From contig JANYCT010000051.1 of the NCBI GenBank assembly GCA_025360105.1, positions 219,492 to 283,491 on the forward strand: a stretch of 64,000 bases of DNA, in the 5' to 3' direction. Under the pieces are notes generated by a model. That model worked only from the letters and a program-made list of their open reading frames with translations, did no database searches and had not been told where the DNA came from. The position numbers and the translations under genes are program-made. How positions within the stretch are numbered: position 1 is the stretch's first letter; every line of letters starts with the position of its first letter. Below are positions 32,968 to 43,900 of this stretch, in pieces. The DNA comes from Actinomycetes bacterium (GTDB taxonomy: Bacteria > Actinomycetota > Acidimicrobiia > Acidimicrobiales > Ilumatobacteraceae).

Positions 32968-34428
32968 TCACGTGCGCAGCTGGGCGGCAGGTGCCCAACA
33001 CGCGTGTGTGCCGCTGGAGATGCGTTCGGGGAGGCGCAACCGCGTCAGCGGGCCAGCCGCGAGATCTTGTGCGGCGAAGATCTGACACTCCGATGAATCG
33101 GTGTTGATGTCGGTGATGAAGGTGACGACGTAGCCATCGTCTTCGGCAGTCGAACCGACCCGCGGCGCCATCGGCGATTCGCTCGCGAAGACACCATCGG
33201 GGAATCGATACTCGTCGACAACGCCGCTCTGTGTGTCGAACTTGGTGAGTCCGTTGAACAGGAACCAGCCCGGCTTGGCAGTGACGGCATACGTGTAGCG
33301 ATAGGGCTGGCCGCCGTATCCGCCGTTGATGGTGCCGAACTCGAGTACCCGATCGTCGAGTTGTTCTTCGGTGGTCTGCCCGGTGCGCATGTTGAAGCGC
33401 CAGCGATACGGGTGCGATTGCATGCGGTCGAGATCGAGGAAGCGGAACATCTGCTCGAACTCGGTGTCGTCGGGGCGACCGGCCGGGCTGGGATGGGCTT
33501 GATAGAAGCCATCGAGCACCACATCGTCGCCATCTTCGAACGCGTTGATCCAGTGCAGCACGTAGGTGGGCTTCGCCTCGAACCAACGGATGTCGCCGGA
33601 GCCGCCGCGCCGCGGGATGATGCCGAAGCGGGTGGGGAGCTCGGGGAAGTAGCGCACGGCGTAGATGTCGCGTTCGAGCAGCCGTGGGTCCCAGAACATC
33701 GGGCAATCGTTCAGGATCGCGTAGTGCTCGGTGAAGGCCATGTCGTGCGGCAGCCGGGGCCCAGGAAGCGGGATGCCGGTGTAGTGCACGAGTTCGTCCT
33801 TCGAGTCGATGACGCCGTAGTGCATGTATGGAGCAGTGGTGGAGTAGTTGAAGAACAGCATCTCGCCCGTGCGTTCATCGACCTTGGTGTGTGCCGACAC
33901 ACCCTCGTTCGGGAAGTTGCCACCCCACGTTTCGCGCCCGAGATCGGCGAGCGTAACGGGATCGTGGCGGTAGAGGTCGCCGCACTGATAGAAGCTCGTC
34001 TTGGCGACTCCGGCATGCACCACGACGTCGGTGCTCGACGCATCCTTCAATCGAGCGCGGGCGCCCCAACCGTCGGTGCGTATCGAGCGTTGCGGGCTTT
34101 CGGCGAGGCCGGCCCAGAGCGCATGGCCGGCATGATTCTCGGCGTCGAGACCGAGTGTGCGCACGAATCGGTTGCTGTAGCGGGCGCGTCCGTCGGCGAA
34201 GCTGATCGAGTGCAACATGCCGTCGCCGTCGAAGGGGTGATATCGCCCGATGGAGGCATGCACGGGATTCTCGGTGTTGCGAAGGTAGACACCGTCCAGG
34301 TCGGCGGGAATGGAGCCCTGGATCAACGCGTCGCCGATGTCGTAGACAGCGTCGTACTCGGTGAAGTTGGGCTGCCACGCACCGGTGCGATACGGATGGG
34401 TGTCGTCGGCATGGAGCGTGCTCGACAT
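32968..34428 (-). CDS. Carotenoid cleavage oxygenase (RPE65 family)
   Basis: A seven-bladed propeller dioxygenase of about 486 residues. The four iron-binding histidines are visible in GVSAHTKVDERTG, LPHDMAFTEHY, VLHWINAFEDGDD and ISSGTHACWAP. GVYLRNTENPVHA and HPFDGDGMLHSISF match the conserved N-terminal blade. It would split a carotenoid, apocarotenoid or stilbene double bond with O2. I prefer the ATG at 34428; a GTG at 34452 would add eight residues. It is divergent from the amidohydrolase gene. No carotenoid biosynthesis gene lies in the window. Confidence 0.95.
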   Translation of the reverse strand: MSSTLHADDTHPYRTGAWQPNFTEYDAVYDIGDALIQGSIPADLDGVYLRNTENPVHASIGRYHPFDGDGMLHSISFADGRARYSNRFVRTLGLDAENHAGHALWAGLAESPQRSIRTDGWGARARLKDASSTDVVVHAGVAKTSFYQCGDLYRHDPVTLADLGRETWGGNFPNEGVSAHTKVDERTGEMLFFNYSTTAPYMHYGVIDSKDELVHYTGIPLPGPRLPHDMAFTEHYAILNDCPMFWDPRLLERDIYAVRYFPELPTRFGIIPRRGGSGDIRWFEAKPTYVLHWINAFEDGDDVVLDGFYQAHPSPAGRPDDTEFEQMFRFLDLDRMQSHPYRWRFNMRTGQTTEEQLDDRVLEFGTINGGYGGQPYRYTYAVTAKPGWFLFNGLTKFDTQSGVVDEYRFPDGVFASESPMAPRVGSTAEDDGYVVTFITDINTDSSECQIFAAQDLAAGPLTRLRLPERISSGTHACWAPAAQLRT

Positions 34429-34529
34429 GCGGTTGACGATCCGTGTGGTCACAGTGCGATGCCAGTCATGATGTGGCCACGCTAGCTGCGATGGCGCGGG
34501 TGCCCGAACGCAGGTGCAACACTGACGAG

Positions 34530-35765
34530 ATGAGCTACAACTCCACTGGACTCGTGGTGCACGATGCTGATGCGCACGTGATGGAAACGCCCGGCTGGCT
34601 ACGCGATCATGCCGATGCCTCCATTCGTGAACGCATCGATGCGTTGGCGTACCAGGGCGGTAACGAGCTGCGTCAGACCGGTGATCCGCTCGAGCAACAG
34701 CGCGACCTCGTCGCGTCGTTCGACCGACTCGCCGCTCGTCATCAGTCGAACGAGTATCGGGCGGTCGAGGCCGCCGAGATCATGAACCGCAAGAACTTTG
34801 CGGCCACCGGTTCGTTCATTGCTGCTGATCGCCCGCGGGCGCTCGATCTGCTGGGCTTCGCCAGCCAGTTGATGTTCAACACCTTCCACAACTCGCGCCT
34901 GCACGATTGGGAGCACTCCGGCGACATCGAGTTCGCGATCGGCGCCGCGCAGGCACATAACCGCGCGATGCTCGAGTTCTGCTCGGTCGACGCTCGGCTG
35001 TTGCCGACGATGTATGTACCGCTGGCCGATCTCGATCGTGCGGAATCCCTCGCTCGGGAAGCGATTGCGATGGGTGCCGCAGCGCTGTTGGTGGCCTCGG
35101 GCTGTCCGCCGGGTCACTCGCCGAGTCACATTGCGCTCGATGGTGTGTGGCGGGCGGCGAGCGAGGCACGCATCCCAATCGTTTTCCATGTGGGAGGCAC
35201 CGGGGCGTTGATCGATACGAGTTACTTTGTCAACGGGCTCCCCGTGCCAGCCGACTTTCACGGTGGGGCAGAGAACTTCCGTTCCGTGGACTACATGGGC
35301 ATTCCCATACCGCCCGCGCAGACCCTGGCAACGATGATCTTCGATGGGGTCTTCGAACGGTTTCCCGATCTGCGCGTCGGTGTGATCGAGCAGGGTGCGA
35401 TCTGGGTGCCATCGTGGATGCGCCAGATGGAGGCAGCGTTCGACGCGTTCGTGAAGCACGAGGATCGTCTCCAACAGCTGTCGATGCGGCCCAGCGAGTA
35501 CGTACGCCGCCAGATTCGGTTCACTCCCTATCCCACCGAAGACGTCGGCTGGATTATCGAGCAGGCGGGGCCCGAGGTGTGCTTGTTCTCCAGCGACTAC
35601 CCACACGTCGAGGGTGGCCGCCGCCCGATCGAGCGATTCGAGTCGTCGTTGACGGCAGCATCGATGACGGCGGTCAGCGACGCGAATCGGCATGCGTTCT
35701 ATCACGACAACTTCGTGGATCTTATGGGCGCGGCACTGTCGAATCTCGTGGCCACAGGGCGGTAG
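34530..35765 (+). CDS. Amidohydrolase-family (amidohydrolase 2) metal-dependent hydrolase
   Basis: A 411-residue TIM-barrel enzyme. Metal ligands are suggested by HDADAHVME near the N-terminus, the His in IPIVFHVGGTG, and the Asp in LFSSDYPHVEGGRRP. This is the ACMSD/LigW-like amidohydrolase 2 branch, often decarboxylases or hydrolases of aromatic acids. An AACACT box lies six bases before the ATG at 34530, while the longer frame overlaps the divergent gene, so I use that ATG. The substrate is unknown. Confidence 0.9.
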   Translation: MSYNSTGLVVHDADAHVMETPGWLRDHADASIRERIDALAYQGGNELRQTGDPLEQQRDLVASFDRLAARHQSNEYRAVEAAEIMNRKNFAATGSFIAADRPRALDLLGFASQLMFNTFHNSRLHDWEHSGDIEFAIGAAQAHNRAMLEFCSVDARLLPTMYVPLADLDRAESLAREAIAMGAAALLVASGCPPGHSPSHIALDGVWRAASEARIPIVFHVGGTGALIDTSYFVNGLPVPADFHGGAENFRSVDYMGIPIPPAQTLATMIFDGVFERFPDLRVGVIEQGAIWVPSWMRQMEAAFDAFVKHEDRLQQLSMRPSEYVRRQIRFTPYPTEDVGWIIEQAGPEVCLFSSDYPHVEGGRRPIERFESSLTAASMTAVSDANRHAFYHDNFVDLMGAALSNLVATGR

Positions 35766-35838
35766 CCACCAGGTCGTCGGCGTGTCGTTGGCATCATTGC
35801 GGGTTCAGTTCCGGGATGGACTTGCCGATACCTGAACG

Positions 35839-37926
35839 ATGCTCACTGTTCACACGAACCCCATCGCGCCGAGCCTGATCGAGCCAACAGTTCTGTTGGA
35901 CGGCCTTCCTGACGTGGTGCTAGTGGTGGATACTGAGGGCTGTCTGCGGTGGGTCAATGCGGCCGCGGAGCGACAGTTGCGATGGAGGCGTGCCGAATGG
36001 CTGGGCCGATCGGTCCTCGACATCGTGCATCCCGACGATCTCGCCGGCGCGCTGGCCTCGATCGGAACCATTCAGGGTAAGGACTTCGGGACGCCCATCG
36101 AGGTTCGTGTCGCCGACGCCGAGGGCGGTTGGCATTGGATGGAAGTGGTCGGTTCGAACCAACTCGCGAACGACCAGATCGCCGGCATCGTCTTGGTGGT
36201 GCGAGACATCACCCAGCGACGGATGTGGGAGGTCGCCGGAGCTGATGTCGCGCGCTTTCAACAGGTGATCCAGCATGCGCCGTCGATCACGATGCTGCTC
36301 GATGGCGAGGGAGTGATCACGAGTGTGAACGGAGCCTTTACAAGACTGCTCGGATTCGACCCATCGGTGGTCGTCGGTCAGTCCCTCGAAGCATTCGTGT
36401 CCGATGCGTCGTCGCCGGTGCTTCGCGACGCGCTGCGGTCGTTGGGCGATGGTGGCAGGAGCCTGACCATCGAACTGGCGATGAAACGCCTCGACCATGA
36501 TCAGCTGCGACCGGTGCGGTTCGAGTTGGCGAACCTGCTGAGCGATCCCATCGTTGCGGGGGTGGTGGTCTCGGGATATGACGTCACCGAGTTGCAACGG
36601 GTGCGTGAAGAACTGGAGCACATGGCATCGCACGACGCGTTGACGGGTCTGGCCAACCGCTCGCTACTGCTCACTCGCCTCGATTACTACCTGACGGTGA
36701 ACCGCTCCGTTGCCGTGGTGTTCATCGATCTCGACCGGTTCAAGCCGGTGAACGATCTGTTCGGCCACGAGGCCGGTGATGCGCTGTTGCGCGAGGTCGC
36801 CGAGCGATTGGAAGCAGTGGTTCGACCCGGCGATCTGGTGGCCCGCGTCGGCGGCGACGAGTTCGTCGCGCTCTCCCCGGGAATCGGCGGCTGGGTCGCG
36901 GCGTCATCCCTTGCCGACCGCATCGAGTCGGCGCTCTCGCAGACCTACGACTTGGATGTCGGCCCGGTCAAGATCGGTGCGAGCGTCGGCGTGGCGATCT
37001 CGGACCCGTTCTCCACCGTTGCCAGCCTGCTCGCGGATGCCGACGTGCGGATGTACAACGCCAAATCCGACCGGCGCGGGATGACGACACGAACCATGGT
37101 CGAACGACGCCGCAGTGCGACCGAGCGTCGTCGCCTCGCCGACGAGCTGACGTTTGGCCTCAGTCGCGGTGAAGTTGTGGCGCATCTGCAGCCGATCCTC
37201 GACCTTGCCACGGGGCACCTCGTAGGGGTCGAGGCGCTGGCACGTTGGAATCATCCCCAACTCGGGCTGCTGGCACCGGGCTCGTTCATGGACCTGGTTG
37301 AGGATGCGGGCCTCGATGTTGTGCTCGGTGCTGCTGTGCTTGAGTCGGCATGTGTGGCCATCGCTGATTTGAGGGCCAAGGGCATCACCGTGCAACTCGC
37401 GCTGAATCTGTCAATCGGCCAGTTGGCCGATCCGTTGCTCTGCGACAACATGTGCGCCGTGCTTGCACGCTTTGGTCTCGAAATGAGCGACCTCGTGATC
37501 GAGATCACCGAGCGCGCGACGCTCGCCCGTCACGGCTCAGTCGGCATGTCGTCGCCTGATGACACACTCCGCGAGTTGCATGCGGCGGGGGCGCTGCTGA
37601 GCCTCGACGACTTCGGCACCGGCTATTCTTCGCTCACCCACGTGCGCCGCTTCCCGTTGTCGTCGCTGAAGGTCGATCAACTGTTCGTTGCTGGCATGTG
37701 CGACCATCCGGAGGACCGAGCGGTTGTCGATGTGATCGTTGGCCTTGCGAGCGCCCTCGGTCTGCTCGTCGTTGCGGAGGGCGTGGAAACGCGAGAGCAA
37801 TGGGAGATGTTGCGTCACATGGGATGCAACCACGCCCAAGGCTTTCTGATGGCTCCGCCGATGGCAGGACCCACCGCGGTGCGATGGATCGAGGATCACA
37901 TCGCTGCCCGCCGTCTCATCCCGTGA
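35839..37926 (+). CDS. PAS-PAS-GGDEF-EAL cyclic-di-GMP signalling protein
   Basis: A 695-residue cytoplasmic protein with no membrane helices. Two PAS domains occupy about residues 20-130 and 140-255. The diguanylate cyclase domain follows with VGGDEFVAL near 339, and the phosphodiesterase domain begins near 425 with VEALARWNHP (EAL motif), LALNLSIGQL, VIEITERATL, LDDFGTGYSSL and VVAEGVET. All catalytic residues I can check in both output domains look intact, so it may both make and degrade c-di-GMP under PAS control. A strong hairpin follows the stop codon. Confidence 0.95.
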   Translation: MLTVHTNPIAPSLIEPTVLLDGLPDVVLVVDTEGCLRWVNAAAERQLRWRRAEWLGRSVLDIVHPDDLAGALASIGTIQGKDFGTPIEVRVADAEGGWHWMEVVGSNQLANDQIAGIVLVVRDITQRRMWEVAGADVARFQQVIQHAPSITMLLDGEGVITSVNGAFTRLLGFDPSVVVGQSLEAFVSDASSPVLRDALRSLGDGGRSLTIELAMKRLDHDQLRPVRFELANLLSDPIVAGVVVSGYDVTELQRVREELEHMASHDALTGLANRSLLLTRLDYYLTVNRSVAVVFIDLDRFKPVNDLFGHEAGDALLREVAERLEAVVRPGDLVARVGGDEFVALSPGIGGWVAASSLADRIESALSQTYDLDVGPVKIGASVGVAISDPFSTVASLLADADVRMYNAKSDRRGMTTRTMVERRRSATERRRLADELTFGLSRGEVVAHLQPILDLATGHLVGVEALARWNHPQLGLLAPGSFMDLVEDAGLDVVLGAAVLESACVAIADLRAKGITVQLALNLSIGQLADPLLCDNMCAVLARFGLEMSDLVIEITERATLARHGSVGMSSPDDTLRELHAAGALLSLDDFGTGYSSLTHVRRFPLSSLKVDQLFVAGMCDHPEDRAVVDVIVGLASALGLLVVAEGVETREQWEMLRHMGCNHAQGFLMAPPMAGPTAVRWIEDHIAARRLIP

Positions 37927-37938
37927 GGTGGGCCACGG

Positions 37939-37967
37939 CCGTGAGTCAGCGACTCGATGACTCACGG
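37939..37967 (+). terminator. Hairpin terminator after the GGDEF-EAL gene
   Basis: CCGTGAGTCA (37939-37948) and TGACTCACGG (37958-37967) form a perfect 10-bp stem with a nine-base loop, 13 bases after the stop codon. No clear T-run follows. Confidence 0.65.
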
Positions 37968-37998
37968 TCGGTTCGTGCGAACCGCAGTTACTGGTCAG

Positions 37999-38967
37999 TC
38001 ACTGGGAGCGGGTGGGGTTCGGGAATCCGAGGTGCAGGTAGTAGACCCTCATCGCACTGCCGACGGTGGGCAAGATCAGGTTCTCGCCAATCCGATCGAG
38101 CGGTCCGTAGAGGTGCAATCGGTCTTTCACGTGGCCCGTCAGCTCGGCAACGGCGACGGTGATGGGCTCGGCCGTTATGACGATCCAGTGAATCGGATCT
38201 GCGCGCTCTGCGATCGCCTCCCGCAGGCTTATCGCGAAGTGGTCGGCGTTGGCAGAGAGCAACGGCGATGCCGATGCCGCGCAACGGCCCGAACCATGCC
38301 AGTGAACCGATGTCAGACAACGTGGCTGCGGCCGAGATCAAGATCGCTGCGAGTGTGGCTGCGGGGAGGTTGTGCATGATGTCGTTGGCTGGAAAAAGAA
38401 TGATCACGATGGCGCTGGCCCCGACGACACCAGTGATCTGGCTTCGCGCGCCGTTGGCGTCTGCGAGGGCGGGGGCGGGGGCGGTGTCGGCCAGGGTGAC
38501 GAACGCCAGACCGACCGCTGCGCGAGGTGAGGTCGAACATGCTGACTGCTGCAACCGAAGCGACGACAGCGACGGCCAGCCCGGGAATGAGCAGCAGCCA
38601 CCGACGAAACGCGAACACGATGACGAGCGAACTCACACCGATGATTGCAGATTGGGTGTGCACGGCGGCGTGGGCGACGTCTCGGACGAACCCCCAGATC
38701 TCCCTGGGTACACCGCCGGCTGACGTGGACATGCCGACGAAATTCGGGAGTTGCCCGGCGATGATGATGATCGCAACCCCATTGAGGTACTCGCAGCGCA
38801 CCGGTTTCGACAACAGTTCGGCGACTGTACCCAACTGCGCCAATCCGCCGACGGTGGCGTCGAGGCCGTTCACCTGTGGCGGGCCGGCAAGTGCTGCGTA
38901 GGCCGTGCCCTGGGGGGACGAGCAGCGTGGTCAGGACGAGCCCTACAACAACGTCGCGAGAAGCCAA
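37999..38967 (-). pseudogene. Decayed SulP-family anion transporter
   Basis: Pieces of a SulP transporter follow one another in different frames. The order is DVVVGLVLTTLLVPPG (N-terminal helix), then AYAALAGPPQVNGLDATVGG directly joined to AELLSKPVRCEYLNGVAI, then PGLAVAVVASVAAVS, then QITGVVGASAIVIILFP with LPAATLAAILISA, and finally a STAS-like tail (IHWIVITAEPITV, VYYLHLGF). The remnant spans about 1 kb, whereas a full gene needs about 1.7 kb, so it has internal deletions as well as at least three frameshifts. It cannot encode a working transporter. It lies between the GGDEF-EAL gene and recD. Confidence 0.8.
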
Positions 38968-39046
38968 GATCGGGGGGTAACTGCGTCGCTGGGCGATACC
39001 CGACGGCCTCGTACCGATACCGCTGTACGGCTACCGGTGCGTTCGG

Positions 39047-40972
39047 TCATGCCAGCGCTTCGGGGAGGCCCGTGATGCGCCGCGCAGGGGTCTGCACTGC
39101 GGCAAGCACGGCTTCGGCAGTGCCTACCACGATGAGCCGGCGCGTCGTCCGGGTGATCGCGGTGTAGAGCAACTCGCGCCCGATCAGCGGCGAGGTCGCT
39201 GGTGGGAGCACCACCACCACGGTGGGGTATTCAGAGCCCTGACTCTTGTGGATGGTCATCGCAAAGGCAGTCTCGACCCGTTCGAGTTGTGACGGCGCAA
39301 ACTCGTGCACCTCACCTGCGATGCGGAACGCGGCGCGGACCCCGTCGGCGTGCGTTACCACGACTCCCGTGTCGCCGTTCGAGAGTCGGGTGCGCGCATC
39401 GTTATGGGTGACGAGCAGAGCTCGCCCCGGATAGTCGCGCGGATGAGAGGTGGCCCCGAGGAGCCACGACTCTATTGCGTCGTTCCAGCTCTGCGCGCCG
39501 TGCGGGCCGCGGCGATGGGCACACAAGACGCGTATCTCAGCGAGGTGTGCCAGGGCAGTGTCGGCATGGCCGGCAGTTGCTTCGGCCACCGACGCAAGCA
39601 ATGGTGGCGAGACGATCGCGCGGATACCGGCCGCGTTGCCGTAGCGCATCGCATCGTCGGATTCGATGAACGTGATGAGGGGTTCGTTCGTGTCGGGGGA
39701 GACGCTGCCGGCACGAAGCAGGTGGAGCACATCGTCGGCGCGGCCTTCGCGAATAGCGTCAGACAGTGGTCCGATGGGTGAACCCTTCTGCTGTCGTCGG
39801 GGTCGACGGAGCCGAACAACGTTCGACGACAGTGGAGACAACGCCGATTCGGCGGCGTCATCGATGTCGGCGAGCACGGCGCCCACGTCGATGCTTTCGA
39901 GCTGATCGGGGTCGCCGACGAGTACGAGCCGTGCGTCGGCACGCACGGCCTCGAGCAGTCTGGCCATGTGCGGCAATGCCACCATCGAGGTTTCGTCGAC
40001 CACCACAATGTCGTACGGGAGTGGGTGCTGGGCGTTATGGCGGAACCGCGTACGCGACAAGCCAGCGCTCCCCAACAGTCGGTGCAGGGTGGTGACTGGC
40101 AGGTCGGCGAGCTGCGCTGCGATCGTTGCCGGTAGCGCTGGCGTGGACCCGGCTGCTACGGACCCGACTGCTACGGACCCGGCCGCTGGCGAGGACGCGA
40201 GCGATGCCGCAGCCACGATGGCTTCGCGGAGGCGGGCCGCTGCTTTGCCGGTGGGTGCCGCCAAGGCAATGCGAATCGGTTCACCGGTCTCGGCCGCATT
40301 GGCGAGCAGCACCGCAAGTAGGCGCGCCACGGTGTGGGTCTTGCCGGTACCAGGGCCACCGACCACCACGGCAAGCCGGGAGGTGAGCGCCAAATGGGCC
40401 GCGGAATGTTGCAGATTGATCGCGTCGTGCTCGGTGGGAGGGAGCAGTTGATCGAGCAAAGCTGCTGCTGCAGGCGAGACGTCGGTCAGCACAGCAGAGT
40501 TGGCGCGCGACCGGAGCGAGGCTGCGACGATGCATTCGTCGACCCACTGACGCTGGGTATAGAGGCGATGTCCGCAGAGCACCAGGGGCCGGTTGTCGAG
40601 CACAGGGTCGGGGTCGGCGGTGTGCGTAACACGCACGATGGAGCTTGCCGTGAGCGCGTCGAGCCAACTCTCGACACTCGGCCAGGGCAGCGCGGCCGGG
40701 TTCGGTTCGAGCTCCATGTCGGACGCAGCATCGAACTCGTCGTCACCGGCGAGCTCGGCGCGCACCTGCGAGTAGGCGTGTGCGAGATCGAGACAGACGT
40801 GACCGTGTAGTGGCGCCCACAGCGCCAATACGGCGCCGAGGTGCACCAGCGCGTTTGTCGTGGTGTCGGCGCGGGTGATGACGTCAGCGGCATGCAGTTC
40901 TGCGGGGCCAAAGACCCCGGCATCGACCCATGGCTGGAGCGAGGCAAGTGATGCCGGCACGGTGGGGATCAT
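39047..40972 (-). CDS. recD: Exodeoxyribonuclease V alpha subunit RecD
   Basis: A 641-residue SF1 helicase. Walker A is VVGGPGTGKTHTVARLL, motif II is DIVVVDETSMVALPHMARLL, motif III LVLVGDPDQLESID, and late motifs include AFAMTIHKSQGSEYPTVVVV and LLYTAITRTTRRLIVVG. It drives the fast 5'-3' strand of the RecBCD motor. The ATG at 40972 overlaps the recB stop by 4 bases, so the long upstream open frame is rejected. A 15-bp tandem repeat encodes a GSVAA-like stretch near residue 280. Confidence 0.95.
   Translation of the reverse strand: MIPTVPASLASLQPWVDAGVFGPAELHAADVITRADTTTNALVHLGAVLALWAPLHGHVCLDLAHAYSQVRAELAGDDEFDAASDMELEPNPAALPWPSVESWLDALTASSIVRVTHTADPDPVLDNRPLVLCGHRLYTQRQWVDECIVAASLRSRANSAVLTDVSPAAAALLDQLLPPTEHDAINLQHSAAHLALTSRLAVVVGGPGTGKTHTVARLLAVLLANAAETGEPIRIALAAPTGKAAARLREAIVAAASLASSPAAGSVAVGSVAAGSTPALPATIAAQLADLPVTTLHRLLGSAGLSRTRFRHNAQHPLPYDIVVVDETSMVALPHMARLLEAVRADARLVLVGDPDQLESIDVGAVLADIDDAAESALSPLSSNVVRLRRPRRQQKGSPIGPLSDAIREGRADDVLHLLRAGSVSPDTNEPLITFIESDDAMRYGNAAGIRAIVSPPLLASVAEATAGHADTALAHLAEIRVLCAHRRGPHGAQSWNDAIESWLLGATSHPRDYPGRALLVTHNDARTRLSNGDTGVVVTHADGVRAAFRIAGEVHEFAPSQLERVETAFAMTIHKSQGSEYPTVVVVLPPATSPLIGRELLYTAITRTTRRLIVVGTAEAVLAAVQTPARRITGLPEALA
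40151..40185. repeat. 15-bp tandem repeat inside recD
   Basis: CTGCTACGGACCCG occurs twice with a 15-base period and a degenerate third copy follows. The period is a multiple of three, so copy-number change would keep frame; the encoded GSVAV/GSVAA pentapeptides sit in a variable surface insert. Confidence 0.6.
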
Positions 40973-43900
40973 GACCGGCTCCCCATGGCAAACAGATCGT
41001 CCAACGCGCTGACCGTTGCTGAAGGTGGCTTCCACGAGAACACGCCGTGTGCCACGCCGTCGACGGTCGGCGTATTCGGGCCGACCATGCCGCGCACGAA
41101 CAGATAGCCGATGCCGCCGAGATGCTGATCGGGGTCGTAGGAATCGCCGAGGCGCCATCGCAGATAGCGGTGAACCGCTACGGAGTACAACAGTGCCTGC
41201 AATGGATAGCGATGCTCGCTCATGGCCTGCACGAGCAGCGTGGGATGGTAAGCGGCGACGGCATCAGGTGTACCGGGCTGGTGGAGCCGATTGGTCTTGT
41301 AATCGATGACGAGATAGCGGTGATCGTTGCCGTGAGGCACCCGCAGGACCGCGTCGATGGATCCGTTCATCCACCCGGCGATGGTGATCGGCGCCGTCTG
41401 CGCACCGAGCTGTGCCGCGAACGGCCGGAGCGCATCGTTGGTCGGAAGCGTGTCGAGCAGAATCTCGGCGATTGCACGAGTCGGTAGGTTTCCGTGCGGC
41501 CCGGCGACGCCGCCGTTGAGTGCCATGTCGAAGGTGAGCTCGGCGAGTCGATCGGCGGGAGAAAAGTCGCGAAGGCTGCGGTGATCGAACAGCGCGCCCA
41601 GTGGGGTGTGGAGTGCAGCTATGAGTCCGCTGATGATGGGCGCGGGATCCAGGCTGAGGCCGGCGCGTTGCATGTGGACACGCACCAGCAAGCGCAGATC
41701 GCCGGTGATATCGGAGGTGGTGAAGTCGAGTTCTTCGAGCACGGCGTGCACGAATGTGCCGAAGGTGGTTCCGGCGGCGACCTGGGCGAGGTGGGCCACG
41801 AGCAAATCTGCACTCGCTGACTCCGTGGCCGACGCCGGTGGGGTGGGCGTGGTGATCAGTGTGCCGTCGGCGGACGAGGATGGCTCATCTGCTCCACCCC
41901 GGGCATCTGCTCCGGGGAGGTTCCATTCGAGGTGAGGTCCGTTGGCGTGTGCGTCGATGGCAGCGCTCAGTCGTGTGAACGACCAACGCTTCCACGCCGG
42001 GTCCGCTAAGGGGCCGCGGCCGCGAGTGGACGCAGTCGCGAGGTGGGCCTCGGCAGATGTCTCGTGCCCTGCCCAGCGCGTGGGGTCGATTCGCTCGGGA
42101 AGTTCGTGCACCGCGATGGCGCCGTCGCTGGTGTGGGCGAGATCGTGGATCTGTGCGATCGCGGCGTCGGCAGTGGTGGATTCATAGGGAGGGTCATCGA
42201 CCTTGAGACCGCCTCTTGGCCCGAGGTACACATGTGGTTGGGTGTTCTCGACCGGGCCATCACCGCTGCGATCGAGGAGCACCCGAGCGAGAGCGGAGGT
42301 ATTGGCCTTCTTCGTAGCGGCCCACCACACCTCGAGTCGATGCTGGGCGCGAGTGAGCGCAACGTACAGCAGTCGGAGGCCGTCTCCGTCGGTGTCACCC
42401 GTCGCGTGGCGCTTGCGGGCCCTCTGGTCCTGCGCGGTGGTCTTGTCTCCGGCAATGAGAGGTCCGTCGTCCCACGGCACAACCGATGCGATGTCGAGCG
42501 TTCGATAGCCGTCGTTGTCGGTGAACGAATAGGGCCGGCGCAAGTTCGCTCGGGACTTGAACCCGAACGGAACGAGCACGATGGGGTATTCGAGCCCCTT
42601 GGCCGAATGGATGGTGGTGATCTGCACCGCCTTCGCGTCGGAGTCGATGCGGCGCATCGTGGCCTCGCTGAGGTCGTCGTCGACGGCGATCATCTCGTCG
42701 AGTACCCGAAGGACCTGTGTGGGCTCGCAGCTGTTGCCGTGCAGCGCAGACGTGAGGATCTCGGCGATGTGGTCGAGATCGGTGAGGTGGCGATCACCAT
42801 CGGAACGGGCAAGTAGGGTGGTGAGCAACGACGAGTGCGACTTCTGTTCGTCGTAGAACGCAGCGAGGCCATGGCGATGCAGACGATCGGCCATGACGGC
42901 GACCCGTTCCTGCAGACCGGCGAGTACCGCGTCGGCGGTTTCGCCGCACAGATCGAGCGGGTCGGTGGGCAGAAACCAGCCCAATGCAGCCGCACGTACG
43001 GTCGAGACCTGATGAGGGCGGGCCACAGCGGTGAGCAGCAGTCGCCACTGGGTGACGGCCGGCGTCTGCAGCACAGAGCCGGTGCGGGTTCGCACTGCTG
43101 GGATACCGCTGCGTCGCAACGCCGCAGCCACGTTCTGCGCCTCGGCGTGCGAGGGGACGAGCACGGCGATATCGCCGGGACGCACGTGTCGGGTGACGAT
43201 GGTTTCATCGGCGCGCATTGTGGTGATCGTGTCGTTGTCGAGCAGGTCGATGCTGTGTGCCACGAGGTCGTTGATGACCAGCTGACGAACCTTGGGCATG
43301 GCCAGGTGCGACCCGTCCGCAGATATCAGATCGGCGTGCTGGGGTACGACACGCAGTTGGATGGATGGCCCGTCGCCGAGAGCATTGACTGGGGCTGAAG
43401 GCGCAGCGGTGACCGGTGAGAACGCAATGCGGGGATCGCCGAGCGTGGCGCCGTCGAAGAGATGCCCGAGACCAGCGATCAACTGTTGGTCGGAGCGATG
43501 GTTCACCGAGAGGTTCAGCGCCGGAGACTCTTCGACAGCGCGGAGATAGGCGTGGACATCGGCGCCACGGAAACGGTAGATGGCCTGCTTCGGGTCGCCG
43601 ACGGTGACGAGAACGCCCCGTGCGAACGCCCTGCTGAAGACGTCCCACTGCAAGCGATCGGTGTCCTGGAACTCATCGACCAGCACCACGCTGTAGCGCT
43701 GTGCGAGTTGTTCGGCGACGGCGGCACCGGTTTGGGGCTGGATGATGGCGCTGTGCAGTCCGGCGATGATGGCGTCGTAGCCGACTTCTCCGCGGGCTGA
43801 CTGACGCTGTTTGATCAACTCACACGTCCGTTGTACGAGTGCTGCCCATCGCTGTGCCATGACGTTGAGTCCGGAGTCAGGGATGAGCCTTGAGCCGGGG

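Noticed and set aside
40973..41158. Upstream extension of recD
   Set aside because: It overlaps recB by nearly 190 bases and reads as an Arg-rich shadow; the ATG at 40972 gives a 4-base overlap.
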